64,000 bases of DNA from Artocarpus heterophyllus (GCA_025403435.1 CM046339.1:4604212-4668211), one strand, 5' to 3'. Shown: positions 24,771 through 37,640, counted from the first letter of the stretch. Notes: generated by a model from the sequence alone, not told the origin. Translations and numbers: made by a program.

Positions 24771-27175
24771 AGTTCTAGGGTTTCATGGTTAGCAAATAAG
24801 GAATAGAGACTAATCCAGAAAAAATCTAAGCCTTGTTAGATGTGGAAGCTCTGCAAAAGCCAAAAGAAGTGCGAAACCTAACTGGATGTGTTGCAGCATT
24901 CAACTATTTTTTTTCAAGAGCTAATGATAAATATGTGGCATTCTTTGATGTCCTAAAGGAGAGAAAGTCCTTTGAAATGGACAAAAGAATGTGACGAGGC
25001 ATTCAGACGCCTAAAATAATAGCTCAAGGAGCCCCTTGCTTTCTAAAACTCTACTAGGAGAATCTTTGCAAATTTATTTGGCCGTCTGACCTTATGCTTT
25101 AAGCTTTGTTCTAATTAGAGAAAAAGGAAAGACTCAATTGCCAGTTTATTATGCAAGCAAGCAACTGCTTGATGCAAATATGAGGTGTCTAAATATGGAG
25201 AAGCTTACCTTGGCCCTCATTATGTGGACCAAGAAATTGAAGAGGTATTTCGTAGAGCATAGGGTAGTAGTGATAACAAACTATCGTTTGAGGCAAGCAC
25301 TATAAAAACCAGAAACCTCTAGATGACTATTGAATTAGTCAGTCAACCTAAGTTAATATGACACCGAATACAAGCCTAGAACGACAATCAAAGGCCAAGC
25401 CCTGGCCGACTTTGTAGCTGAGTTCACAACTCAACCAAGGGACGTTGAGAAAGAAGTAGTGGAAAACAAACTGACATGAGAATTATATGTCGACGGTTCC
25501 TCAAATGAGCATGGTGCAGGTGCAGGGGTTATGTTATTAAGGCTTGAAAACCACAAGATCAAAGTAGCGGTAAGGTTCAAGTTTAAAGCCCTAAATAATG
25601 AGGCCGAGTATGAAATATTGCTCATGGGATTAAGGCTCGCCCATCATTTAAAAGTTGAACTCTTGAGGATTTACAGTGATTCCCAATTCATTATGAACCA
25701 AATCTTAGACGAGTACAAGGCAAAAGATGGGATGATGCTTAAGTATTTGCAGAAAGTCAAAGAAGAACTTTCTAAGTTCCAATCTTAGGAAGTCAAATAG
25801 ATACCTCATACTAAAAATAGCAATGCAAATGCCTTATCCCACCTAGCCACGTCCAAAGGTTCTAAGTTGTTAAGAATTGTCCATGTGGAAATTTTAGAAC
25901 TTCGTACCATCCCACAGAAGAGGCCGAAGATGCAATGGAAGTACACCAAAAGGAGAATTAGATGAATCCTATAATCTTATATCTTCTAAGTGGAGAGCTA
26001 CCCCCTAACCCTTTAAAGGCCACAAGGACTTGTTATAGGTCGATACTCTACTTGCTGCATGATAGGATGCTCTACTGTCAAGGTAATTCCACCCTCTTCG
26101 GTGCTACCACGTTAATGATGAAGGATTTAAAGTACTTATAGAGATACATGAAGGCTTATATGGGAATCATTTTGGAGGGCAGTCGTTAGCCCATAAAACA
26201 CTAAGATAGGGATACTAGTGGCCTACCCTAAAAAAAGACACCCATGAGTATGCCAAAAAATGTGACAAGTACCAACGCTATACCACAATGCTAAGATTTC
26301 ACCTTGAAAACTTGACGTTAATCTTAAGCCCAAGGCCTTTGCAAAATGAGGAATTGATATAATCGGTTCATTTGTTACTGCACTCGGAGGACTTAAGTTC
26401 GCAATAGTCACCGTCAACTATTACACAAAATGGTTAGAGGCCAAAGCATTTACCAAAATCACTAAGATGAATTGCACAAGTTTCATCTAGTCCCATATCA
26501 TTTGTCGCTTTGGTATTCCCTGTTCACTCATCTTTGACAATGGAAAGAAATTTGACAATGCTAAGACAAGGAAATTTTGTGATGGCCATGACATCCATAA
26601 GAATTATTCAGCTATTGTTATCCATAACCAAATGGATAGGTCAAGGTAGTTAACAAGATCATCAAGCACATGTTGAAAAAACACCTAGAGGACCTTAAGG
26701 GGCGATGGTGGAAGAGTTGCCTAAAGTATTATGGGCATACAGAACTACATCAGAATTACTATGGGTGAGACAACCTTTTCCCTTACTTATAGCACTGAAG
26801 TGATTGTGCTGATAAAAGTGGTTACTCCAACCAATTGAGTAATTGGGTACAATGAAGAAGAAAACTCCAAGCTTATGAACGTAGACCTAGGCCTGTTAGA
26901 AGAATGAAAGATCGACTCGCAAATACCACATTGCTACTTGTCAACAAAGGACGATGAGATATTACGACAAGAAGGTCAAAAAGAGAAGATATAACATTAG
27001 AGACTTAGTTTTAAGAAGGGTAACTCCTAACATGAAACCAAGGAATGTTGGAACATTAGGTCTAAATTGGGAAGGGCCTTATAAAATCTGAGACATCATA
27101 AGATCAGGGACCAACATACTGGAATCCATGATGGGTCAATGTGTCAGCATCCGTGGAATGCTGAGCATTTGTGAC
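24771..27175 (+). pseudogene. Tat-type gypsy pol remnant (element H): RT end, RNase H, archaeal-type RNase H, integrase
   Basis: Resumes at LGFMVSK (after the AGTTC duplication) and runs EVRNLTGC (about 24870), PVYYASKQLL (RNase H, about 25140), then LYVDGSSNEHGAGAGV (about 25483) with NNEAEYE and IYSDSQF, the D-E-D set of an additional archaeal-type RNase H typical of Tat elements. Integrase follows: zinc-binding region with KKCDKYQRY (second Cys is Tyr, about 26260), VNYYTKWLEA (catalytic Asp is Asn, about 26413), FDNGKKF (about 26537), then VVNKIIKHML. Stops and frameshifts throughout. The longest open run is 25531-25788. Confidence 0.85.
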
Positions 27176-27621
27176 CCTATTTCTAGTAATGTAAATATCA
27201 TCTTTGTTAATCTAAAAGAAACTTCACAAGTTCCTAGCTATTGAAATCTCCATATTTAAGCTAAAAAAGATAATTTCAAACACTAGAGTTGCTTTATATT
27301 TGACATGGGGTGCAAGAAAGCCAAGGTGGCTTTAAAGCCTCATACTCTAAGGTAAAATTCTACGCCCTAAAATCCCTATGCTCAATGGCGTTAATGAGGC
27401 AAAAGACTTGGCACATCATTGCACAAGGCCAAAGCCTTAGTAAATCTTTGCCGCCCTAAATGGCTAGGCACTACGCCCTAAGATCTACTCCTATTACCAA
27501 ATCCCTACAACTATCAAAGTTGAAAAAGCAGAGGCTTTGGTTTTAATGGAGACCTATGCACAAAGCAAAGCCTCAATCGAGCTTTACACAAGGTAAAAAC
27601 CTTAGTATATTTCTTGAGTTA
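27176..27621 (+). other. Post-pol spacer of element H
   Basis: Between the integrase end and copia C. It contains repeated GGC-poor phrases such as AAGCCT, GCCCTAAA and GGCAAAAGACTTGGCAC. Non-coding spacers between pol and the antisense gene are common in Tat elements. No gene seen. The last five bases before C (27622-27626, CTAAG) are its left target-site copy. Confidence 0.5.
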
Positions 27622-27626
27622 CTAAG

Positions 27627-29600
27627 TGTTGGACATGTATGCCCTAAGCAGTAAAAATGTCAAATGTTTTTGGAGACATTTTTATCAATAAAGAATTTAT
27701 TTAATATTTATAAACCAAATCTTATCCTCTTTACGTTCATATTTTTTGAATATACGTTAAGCAAACAAAAGTCTGAGACTGTTAGTCTAAACCTTTAAGA
27801 ATTGGGCATATGATGGATAGATTATGCAAAAGTCATGATTCTTAAGGTGACGGTCTAAATCATAAGATCCGCAATTGAGGGAATAAAGTTGGGCGCTTTA
27901 TTCATGCAAAGATTGTTATGTTGTCTATATCCCTAACGGGAGATGGTTTGACTTGACCATCAGACGTGGACTTTGTGACTAGAAACATCGGCACATTGTC
28001 ATAGGTGACGATGTGTTAGATCGGGACATTAAGTGAATTGATTTGGATTAATAATTCTGTCTCAGCAAAGTGATTCATTTTAAACAATCATATGTATTGT
28101 ATCTTAATGCTGAGATGAATAGTGGGATCGTTGTCTTGACTTGTCTCTTTTGATGTACCAAAGGGTGACATCCAGGTTTTAAAAGTGGTACGCATGCCAG
28201 TATGTTGGAGGCATGACTCTTGATAGCGTAGACCTGTTATTCATAGATATGGAATCCATAGCTCCTCTTTAGGAGTAGTTGATTTCCTCTTATATGCGTT
28301 ATCCTGTAATTCAAAAACTGGAGCGCTCAACCATTTGGATATATAGGTGAAACCAAATATACCATCTTTGGATGGTAAGTTTTCTAATGGTGAGAAAATT
28401 GAATGTAAGATAAAAACAATTGGGAAGGTAAGATAGAATTTATCCTTAAGCTGATTATGGATAATCCTATAGGGATACGATACATTATGATATGTTATGG
28501 AGACTTAGCTATATGGGCTTCATAATTCTATATAGTTTGAGAGTGCAGCTCTGAGCTTTTAGTAGAGTAGCATTGGAGTTGATAATTATGAAATGTATAT
28601 CTGGGATATTGGGTTTTAGAATTATCACGAGCTTGAACTATATAGGTCCATCAAATCCCCTTTGCTAGCTCATAAAAATCCTGTAACGATATGATGTGCT
28701 TTTCCAATAATTAATAACTTGTGATAAATTATCAGATTAGCTAAAATTCGATAGGATCAAACAATTCATGTCTGTTCATCGGTTAAATTAATTTTATGAA
28801 TAAATTAATTTAAGATAAACTTGTTGAATTATTAGGATAAGATAATTCATGTCTTTCTATCGGTTGGATTAATTTTGAATGAATTAATTCAAAATAAACT
28901 TGTTTTATTATCAGGAATATTTATTTTCTTAGAGATTATCTAGATATGATTATTTTAATTAGATAACTTCTCTATTGGGTTATTTGAATTAAAACTAAGG
29001 CTCTGTCCCAAGAATCTCGGGTGGAAAATAAAGATTCGCAGGGATCATTTATCAAAAGTTCGGCAGGCCGATCTGCCACTTTGGCCTACCAATTGACCAA
29101 TAAATAAATGACGTGTTTTCGTGCGGATTTTATCATATATTGATCCTGATTTGATTCTAATTTGAGTTTTCAAAGCCTTATCTGACAAGGACTGACTCCT
29201 AGGCCCAAATTCTATAAAAAAGGGAGTGAGACTCATTGTTATTTTGATTAGTTGAGAAACCTAGAGCAAGACTCTGTAACTCCCTAGAGAGCTATTGTTC
29301 ACAAATCACAAACTATAGCTTTGGGTTATTTCTCAATTGGTTGGAAGGAGAGTCACCAAGGAAAGGCTGAACGACGTACGCCCATACACGCATCGATCGT
29401 GGATAGAGAATAGCAAACAAGTCTAGTTAGTTAAGGCTCTTCTGGAACGTTATACTCTTCACGGATTGTGGGTGCTTTTCTGCAGTTACAAGGCTAGTAA
29501 GATCTGGTAAATTTATGCATATAGCATGTCAAACTTGTGTTTTGAAACATACTTTGGTATAAAAATTTCTAAAATTTTGCTACGTACTATTTTTTCAACA
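27627..29600 (+). repeat. 5' LTR of copia C
   Basis: TGTTGGACATG to TTTTTTCAACA, 1974 bp. Two subrepeats at about 28755-28920, U3 motif cluster at about 29055-29105 (only two or three motif copies; shorter than in B or G), TATA-like TATAAAAA at 29213-29220. Confidence 0.93.
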
Positions 29601-29602
29601 AT

Positions 29603-29614
29603 TGGTATCAAAGC
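29603..29614 (+). other. Primer-binding site of copia C
   Basis: TGGTATCAAAGC, one change from the initiator tRNA-Met complement. Confidence 0.85.
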
Positions 29615-30109
29615 CATGGTTTTTACATAAATTTACAAGTTTGTGATCATGTTATATGTATAAATTATGTGATATTGATCTGTCCTATGCTTGAATTTAA
29701 TTTTTTAGAAAGTTGGCACTCTAGGTTTCTATATATGTTTATGTTGTTATAGATTATATGGTGAATGTTTATTAATTAATTATAGTTGAATAAATTATTA
29801 TTTAACTATTAATTAAATAATTAATTTATGCCGGTTATGGTTCCCTAGAGGTTAAAATGTGTATCTAGGTTTTTTGTGTAATTAGATGGCTGACTATCAT
29901 CTTTGTCTAGGAATTATTATTTAATTTTTAATTTGTAAGAATTTTGTAATTAAATAATCATTTGGAGAAGACAGATCTAGAAGACAGATTAAGAAAATGG
30001 ATGATAGTGTTTCCAAGTATTTCTTGAGTCTCTAATTTTATGTTTTTGAATTGTTAAAAATAAAATTGATAAATTACATTAAAAACTGTATTTTCTGAAA
30101 AGTGTGATT

Positions 30110-30325
30110 TATGCTCAGTCGGCATACCGAACCTATCGCATACTAGCAGGCAAGACTTTAGGTTTGGCAGGCCGTCTGTGGGCTATAAATCTGATGGCTT
30201 TGGCGGCAAGCCGAACTTTTAGGTTTGGTAGGCCGATCTGTCATGACTGGCAAGCCGACCTAAAATGATCAACATGGCGGAGGGTCATGACCGATAGGTC
30301 AATCACACAGAGAGGCATGCCTGTA
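30110..30325 (+). repeat. Leader palindrome array of copia C
   Basis: About eight degenerate copies (TCGGCATACCGAA, GGCAGGCCGTC, GGCAAGCCGAAC, GGTAGGCCGATC, GGCAAGCCGACC, GATAGGTCAATC) in the leader. The left arm of the first pre-gag hairpin, near 30950, is deleted in this copy, while the right arm (GTTAATAAAATTAA) and the second hairpin remain. Confidence 0.6.
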
Positions 30326-31259
30326 GAAAGCTATGATTTTTCAAAAAAGATGTGTTTTTTGATGCAGCTTTGATTTTATTTTTGGGACAATTATGAGAAA
30401 CATTAAATTTAGATATGACCGGAAATATAGAGTTTTTTATCTATGCGGGATTGAAGATTTGAAGATGGAAGTTACATGAAGAAGGATAAAATTTGAAGAT
30501 TCAAGGATGAAGAATCGATAATATGTTTTGATTATTCTCTTGTAATCGTTGTTTTCTTTTCTTTAGGGTGAAACCATAATATTACGGTTATTTATTATTA
30601 TTTTGCTTATGACTTTGCATCATTTCTTTGCTTGTTTGTATTATAATATGATTTGCCATGTATATTGACAATATGTCATATAGAATAGGGAGTGCCGCTC
30701 ATTAAAATTATTCATGCATGTTTATAAAGTAAAACCTTGATTTCAAAAGGATGAATGGGAGAAGGTTTTCAAAGAGAGGACCTGCGGCCTCCATCGTTGG
30801 TCCATAGTTAGTACATGGTAGTTCCAAGCCCTAGGAAGGGACTTCATCATGTACCAAGTTAGATCTATGAGAGGATAAGGTATTTTAGCATGATTTATGG
30901 CTGCACACCCCTAGATGGTGATTATAAATCATGGATAAAATATTTATAGTTAACCTCTCCTAGGAGCTCTGTTAATAAAATTAATGGCCAAAGAAACGAT
31001 CATTAATATATGCTGGATCATACGGGTCTTAGATGGCATATATTAATTAGGAGGGGATCCGTATTCCTGATTGAATTTGGCAAGACTCCCCTATGAGCTT
31101 GTTGAATTCTGAATTAGGAATTATCGCCGTAAGGTTGTTATATTTTCAAGGTTTGATACATAAACACATTTGTATGTTTTATATGATTGTGTTATCTTAC
31201 TAAATTATTGTGATATGTTTGCTTATGTTTGGTATATGATTCTTTATTGTAGATTAAAA

Positions 31260-34200
31260 ATGTCTAAAAACGTTTTATCGTCAATACTTGGCAAAAACCA
31301 ATTAATTGGTGAGAATTATAATGATTGGAAATGAAACCTGAACATCGTCCTGTTCTTTGAGAAACTAAAATTTATGCTGATGACATCTTGTCCTCTCAAG
31401 CCTACGGCAAATTCCACCCACGATCAAATCCAAGCATTTGATTGTCGGAAAGATGCTAATGATCAGGCCTACTACTATGTTACGGCCGGCATGAATAACA
31501 TGCTATGGGCTCAACATGAGGATTATGAGATTGCTAGGCAGATCTTGGATAATCTAGAGACATGTTTGGAGGCTAGGCCTTAACAAAGTGGCAAGGGGCA
31601 CTTCAAAAACTCTTGAACTGTAAGCAAAGACCAAAGACATCTATAAAGGAGCATATGATGTTGGTCATGCGTTACCTCGCTGATGCAAAAACCAATGGAG
31701 CCGACATTGATACTAAAACTTAGATAACTATGGTCTTTGAGACTCTATCTAAGGAATTTATTCTGTTTAAGGCTACATTTAATTTGAGCAATAGACGGGA
31801 TATGACCTTGAGAGAATTGATGAAACAATTACAGGAGTTTGAACTGTTGATCAGGGAGTCTCCTACTGGTGGCGAGGCCAACTTGGTGGCTACTTTTGGT
31901 TCCAATCCCAACCTAGGGAATGGAAAGAAACAACAAGCCAAGAACAAGAAGCCCTCTATTGTTGCGAACAGTAAGAACAAGAAGAAGAAGAACAAGAACC
32001 TGAAAAAGCTCAAATGCTTTTTTGTGGGAAGGTTGGGCACATAAAGAAGAATTGCAAGGGCTTCCTTTCCTAAGGAGGTAGGTGTGATCTTCTACATTTA
32101 GAAACTTGTTTGGTTGAGGAATCAAGTGACATATAGGTCATAGATTCCAGAGCAACAAATCATGTTTGTGTTTGGTTGCAAGGGTTCAAAGAAACGAGAA
32201 GTCTGCTGCATGAAGACTTCATTCTTCAGATAGGCGATGGATCCTTGGTCTTAGCTAAAGTAGTGGGAGTCGTCCATCTGTATTTTGACAATTATAGGAA
32301 TTTAATTTTGCGAGATTGTTTTTACATTCCTAAATTTAAGAGGAATTTAATTTCTATAGCTTGTTTATTAAAAGAGTCCTATTTGGCTTCTTTTAATAAT
32401 AAAGTAGTGATTCGTAAAAGCAAAAGTAGTAATTCGTAAAACAAATATTTTATCTGTTTTGGATAGATGCAAAATAATCTATATTTTATCAAACTTAAAA
32501 TGGTCTTACTATTTAATGTTGAGATGAATGATAATAACTCTAAAAGACTTAAAACTTCTCACGCTAATAAGATTTATCTTTGGCATTTATGACTAGGTCA
32601 TATTAACTTGAATAGGATTCAAATGTTGGTAAGGGATGGACCTTTAAGCCACTTAAAGGTGGAATCTATATCATAATGTGAATCTTGTTTAGAGGGTAAA
32701 ATGACCAAGAGACCATTTGGGTCCAAGGTCAATGGGCCGAAGATGTTCTAGAACTTATGTATAGTGATGTTTGTGGACTAATGAACATCCGGGCACAAGG
32801 AGGGTATGAGTACTTTGTCACTTTTATTGACGATTACTCAAGTTATGGGTATGTGTACCTGATGCACCACAAAAATGAAACTTATGACAAGTTTAGGGAG
32901 TTTTAGGCTAAAGTGAAAAAGCTATTGGGTAGACCCATAAAGGCACTTCAATCCAATTGAGGTGGTGAATACTTTTCTGATGAGTTATTAGGACACTTAT
33001 TAGAGAATGGGATTTATCTGATTTGACTACACCAGCACTCTACAATAGAATGGCATAGCTGAGAGAAGAAATAGGACTTTGTTGAACATGGATAGTCTAT
33101 GATGAGTTATTTATTATTGCTTGTGTCTTTTTAGGATATGCACTACAAACTGCATGTTATCTTTTGAACAATGTGCCTTCAAAATCGGTTCCTAAAACTT
33201 CTCACGAGTTGTGGACGGGCAAAAAGGCGTCCTTAAACCATATTTGCATATGGGGATGTCCGACTTATGTCCTATTTAGGGATGCGATAAGTTGGAAGCA
33301 CGTTCAAAAGTTTGTATATTTGTAGGATATCCAAAAGGGGCTAAAGGGGGTTATTTTTATAACCCAAAGGAAAATAAAGTCGTGATTTCAACTAATGCAA
33401 CTTTCCTTGAGGAGAGTTACATAGACGACTTTAAGCCTTGAAGCAAAGTAGTACTTGAGGGGTTAAGGAGTGATCTGATCACTCTGGGGGTTTCGATAGA
33501 AACCACTTCAATCGGTATAGAAAAACCAAACGAACCCAAACAATAACCTAAGGGGCTTCGGCGTAGTGGGAGCATCGGGCGTCAACTCGAGAGGTATATG
33601 TTTAATGATGAGGCTTTCTTGACTGAAGCGGATGAACATGATAGGGATCCTTACACTTATGTAGAGGCTATGGAGGATGTTGATTCGAAACTTTAGACAA
33701 AGGCCATGAACACAAAGATGAAGTCCATGGAGACTAATCGGTTCTAGGAGCTTGTGGATCTTCCTAAAGGGGTAAAACCTATAAGGTGTAAGTGGATCTA
33801 CAAGAGGAAGAGAGCAGTGGATGGAAAGGCCAAAACCTTTAAGGCTAGACTGGTAGCTAGGGGATACACACAAAAGGAAGGAATCAATTATGAGGAAACC
33901 TTTTTGCTTGTAGTTGTACTTAAGTCCATCCGGATTCTCTTGTCTATAGCTGTTATACTTGATTATGAGATTTGGTTGGTGAATGTCAAGGTGGCTTTTC
34001 TAAATGGCTATCTTAATGAGTCCATTTATATGGAACAACCAGACGGGTTCAAGATCAAGGGTCAGGAGGGTAAGGTTTGTAAGCTGCTAAAGTTAATATA
34101 TGGACTTAAGCAGGCTTCCTGTTCTTGGAACATAAGATTTGATCTAAGTGATCAAGACTTATAGGTTTGCACAAAATATGGACGAACCATGTGTGTACAA

Positions 34201-35010
34201 ACACATTAAGGATAGGAAGGTGGTTTTTCTACTGCTCTATGTAGATAACATTTTGCTAATTTGGTAATGACGTTGGGGCCTTGTCATCAGTCAAATTATG
34301 GTTCACCAAGCAATTTGACATGAAGGACTTGGGCGAGGCTAATTTTGTTCTCGGTATATAGATCTTTTGGGAGAAAAAGAATAAAATGATAGCTTTGTCC
34401 CAGGCCGACTACATAGATAAGATTCTCAGGAGGTTTGCAATGCAAGATTCCAAGAAAGGTGGGCAACCATTTAGGTCTGAAATTACTCTTTGTAAGAAAG
34501 ACTCTCCAAAGTCTGAGAGAGAAAGATAAGACATAAAGAATGTGCCTTATGCTCCGACAGTGGGTAGTCTCATGTATGACATGCTTTGCATGCGATCAGA
34601 TATTTGTTATACAGTCAGGATTGTAAGTCAATTTTAGGCGGATCTAGGACCAAACCATTGGGTTACAGTCAAGCATATTTTTGAGTACCTGATAAGGACT
34701 CAAGGGTATATGCTTGTGTATTTGCATAAGGATATAACTCCTCTAGGATACACTGATTTAGATTTCCAATCCTATCTGGATTCTAGGAGATCGACTTTGG
34801 GTTTTGTGTTTACTCTAGGCGATGGAGCCATCAATTAGAGAAGTGTAAAGCAATATTGCACTTCGGATTCAACAATGGATGCCGAGTATGTGGCAGCTAG
34901 AGATGCTTCAAAAGAAGCAGTGTGGCTCTACTAGTTCCTTGAGGATCTTGAGGTAGTTCCTGGTATGGATAAGATGGTATCACTGTACTGTGATAACAAT
35001 GCAGCGGTAA
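31260..35010 (+). pseudogene. gag-pol: Copia C gag-pol polyprotein, broken and 3'-truncated
   Basis: ATG at 31260. Gag pieces at 31374-31583 and 31730-32044. The zinc knuckle loses a base after KCFF, shifting the frame. Protease motif DSRA with a stop in front (about 32133-32160). A 22-bp duplication at 32401 shifts the frame again. Integrase is degenerate (32640-33290). RT is open at 33754-34164, with VNVKVAFLNGYL, and later has YVDN in place of YVDD. RNase H stops at SLYCDNNAAV, where the large deletion begins. Non-functional. Confidence 0.9.
32401..32443 (+). repeat. 22-bp tandem duplication in copia C pol
   Basis: AAAGTAGTGATTCGTAAAAG and its near copy AAAGTAGTAATTCGTAAAAC follow each other. 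Other copies have a single unit here (GTGATTCGTAAAAACAAATC). The unit is not a multiple of three, so the frame shifts. Confidence 0.8.
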
Positions 35011-35224
35011 GACGCGCTCCGATCATGGATAGAGAATAGCAAAGAAGACTAGTTGGTTGAGACTCTTCAAAGCGTCATACTCTTCATGGATTGCGGGAGC
35101 TTTTTTGCATTTACAAGGTTAGTAAGATCTGGTTAATTTATGCATATAGTCTGTGAAACATGTGTTTTGAAAAATACTCTGGTATAAAAATTTTAAAATT
35201 TTGCTGTGTACTATTTTTCCAATA
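35010..35224 (+). repeat. Truncated 3' LTR of copia C
   Basis: Matches only the last ~215 bases of the family LTR (from CTCCGATCATGGATAGAGAATAGC to the end). The terminal CA has become TA (CCAATA) before the CTAAG target-site copy. Confidence 0.9.
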
Positions 35225-35927
35225 CTAAGTTGTTGACGTTATAAGCCAATTGGCCTATTATCTCTACGTTAAATTTGATTAAAGTAAAGGCGAAGTATGA
35301 AAGAAGATAATAGAATACTGATTATATTGATAAGAGAGAGAGGAAGTCATTACAAAAGCTTAAAAAAAATACAAAGGTTCACTCCTCGCCCCCCATGGCT
35401 CCTTTCTCCACAGTGAGGCTTCCTTGTCCACAACAATCAAGCTATCGACTGAAGGGCGATGTATCGAAGGAATATAAGAAAGACAAGTACCAACTAGGAT
35501 TAGTAGCACAGATCTATTCCACAATCTGCTCACCTGCCTACTGGAGAATTGCTTTTTGGATTTTCTCGTGCTCCTCTGACACCTAGAATTTCTCGACTAC
35601 CTCCTTCACCATGTTAGGCATCAACCTCTTTAGCTCTCGATTGTTCTTCTTCTCAGCCTCTAGTTTCTATTTAGCCTGACGCATCTACTCCTTCATGCTC
35701 TCACTCTCTGTAAAGAGCTCAACGATTGTTGCAGCAAGCTTCTTCAAGTCCTCTTGCTCCTTGAGAAAGAGAAGCTAGGCCTTGGTCTCTTTGTTCTTGG
35801 CATCTTCAACTGTCCCTTTCTCCACATCAAGGAGAGCCCTTAAGGCCTCGATCTCCTTGTGAGGCCTGACCGTGTCATTGATCAGCTTCTCAATCTCTCC
35901 GTAGGAAATAAGGGCCATCATTAGAGC

Positions 35928-36011
35928 TTGCACACAAACAACATAATTAGAAAGGATTAGACAATGAATCTTAAGGAAGAAACCATAGAAGGAAAGTTAG
36001 AAAATACTTAC
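35928..36011 (-). other. Candidate intron (second) of the H antisense gene
   Basis: Minus strand: strong donor GTAAGTATTTTC at 36011. The acceptor region TTTGTGTGCAA lacks the final G; a single G-to-A change would explain it and leave phase 0. Length 84 bp, the same as the other intron. Confidence 0.5.
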
Positions 36012-36471
36012 ATTAACCTGGCTACAAATTTGCTCCCTATGTCGCTCTAAGAGATGAGACATTTCGGTTGCCTCCTAATCTTTGTCAAAAATGAACTCAT
36101 AGATAGCGTAGAAGACGTGGCTAAAATGAAGGGGAAAGTCGAGTATATTCCCCGCCCGGGCATCAGACAAGTAGCCCATGATGAAATATTTGTCCTTTAC
36201 TCGACCGTTGGGCAAGAGAGGAATAGCCTTCTTGAGAAGAGGAGAGGAAGGTCAGTTATCTCTATTGGCGCCTTCTCTTTTTGGCGTCTGGATGATGACA
36301 AGCTACCATCGACCTTTTGTTTTTTGAATGGAGGGGTGTTAGAGGAGTGACAACTTGTCTTGTTCCTCGAGTCACTGGGCTTCTTTGATGGGGTGGTGGC
36401 CCCCTACTTGGAGCCCCCTACAGGGGCCTAAAACTTCTTGATCTCAGAAGGAAGCTTATGGTTCAACATCT

Positions 36472-36555
36472 CTACACAAGAAAAATATCAATGGATAAGA
36501 TCATTTATCAAATGCATAAGTCAACCACACATTAAGTCAACGTGAAGTTACATAC
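36472..36555 (-). other. Candidate intron (first) of the H antisense gene
   Basis: Minus strand: donor GTATGTAACTT at 36555 and acceptor TTCTTGTGTAG ending at 36472. The open frame that ends at the donor region (36751-36548, ...VESLRVG) and the frame after the acceptor (MLNHKLPSEIKK) are in phase if this segment is removed. Inference from motifs only. Confidence 0.55.
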
Positions 36556-37640
36556 CTACTCTCAAGGACTCCACTAGAAAGGGGTTAGTTAGGGACGACC
36601 TAGGAAGGATCGGGGAGAGTAAATTGCAATACCAACCTCCTTTTATCCTCCTTTGTAAAGAGATTCGTAATTTGCCTCTCTTCCGCCAGAAGGGTAGCAA
36701 TTTGTCTAACTCTCCCCCGTTACTGCCGAGAAAGGATGGAGCAGTTGACAAGCTCTATAAAAAAGATCTAAGTTTACGGAAGACAAGGGAAGCCTAAATC
36801 TTGACATTATAAGGTTTCAGAGGCTTACTGGCATTTCTCCAGGTGCCGTAGACTTCATACTTCTTGGGGCCATACCTTCATTGCATGTCAAGGGGTGGGT
36901 GTTGAAGTCCCCCTTCAACATGAAGAACATTTTCTTCCAGTCGTGGTTGGAAGTAGGGAGATCCAAAAAATGGGGGAACTTATGGTTGGCTCAACAGTAG
37001 GCCCCTACGTAAGAGTAGTCTTTGGATGGAGATTGACTAATACAATAGCACTATAAGAACTCATTCAAGCGAAGGGGAGAGTCAAAATGAAGATTCCACA
37101 AAATCCACATCCCCAAAATATGTATCAAAAGTTGGGAGACAACTGTGTCAGCGAGATCTCAAACTCACAACAAAGCCTCTTGACAAATGGATGGAGAAGG
37201 AAAGTTTGGCCAACTCTAATGCATCTGTTGTAGATAGTGAGCTGTCCAAGTAAAGCAGCATTGGGGCGATGGTGCTTGTTAGGTATCACAAACTCAAAAT
37301 ACCTCTAGTTGACAATACACCTAACAAACGCCTGTGGACATCGTGGCTTCTATAGTGGGATGCAGTCTCCTTTACCTTCTATGAGATAATCTCACCAATG
37401 CATGCTACCAATGGCTCATCACGTGGCGTAGCTATTTTGCAAGATAACGAGATTTTGACTACCATTGCTAGGCGAGGATATCTAGGGTCTAGAATTACAC
37501 TAGAGATGGGTGTAGGGTCAAATGTCCACCAAGTAGTCGACATTATCAGTCAAAGGGACTGTGCCAAAGTCATCGATATCCATGAAAATATGATCATCCT
37601 TAGGGATGGCCTCGTCACATAGCTAAGACATCTCGGCAAT

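Larger units (their letters stand above)
27627..35224 (+). mobile_element. Copia element C (Angela-like), 3' end internally deleted, perfect TSD
   Basis: The 5' LTR starts TGTTGGACATG at 27627. The element ends ...TTTTTCCAATA at 35224 with flanking CTAAG on both sides (27622-27626, 35225-35229). Only the last ~215 bases of the 3' LTR remain, joined at about 35010 to the middle of RNase H. About 2 kb (end of RNase H, PPT and most of the LTR) was lost after insertion, because both target-site copies survive. It lies in the post-pol part of H. Confidence 0.93.
35400..37640 (-). pseudogene. Antisense gene of the Tat element (Transposase_28 / 'putative gypsy type transposon'-like), with two introns
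   Basis: On the minus strand an N-terminal part (37640-36556) contains LLHPFVKRLCCEFEISLTQL and YGTWRNASKPLKP, resembling the 'putative gypsy type transposon' domain of Grande/Tat antisense ORFs. It is followed by a basic linker (36471-36012, ending LERHREQICSQVN) and a coiled-coil-like C-terminal part (35927-35570, e.g. YGEIEKLINDTVRPHKEIEA and KEQEDLKKLAATIVELF). A GTATGT donor at 36555 and TGTAG acceptor at 36472 bound an 84-bp intron that keeps reading phase. GTAAGT at 36011 begins a second intron whose acceptor near 35928 appears mutated to AA. Several in-frame stops. Role of the product unknown. Confidence 0.6.

Noticed and set aside
35395..36350. Plus-strand frames 35395-35586 and 36054-36350 as genes
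   Set aside because: They lie opposite the better-supported minus-strand Tat antisense gene and show no recognisable domain.
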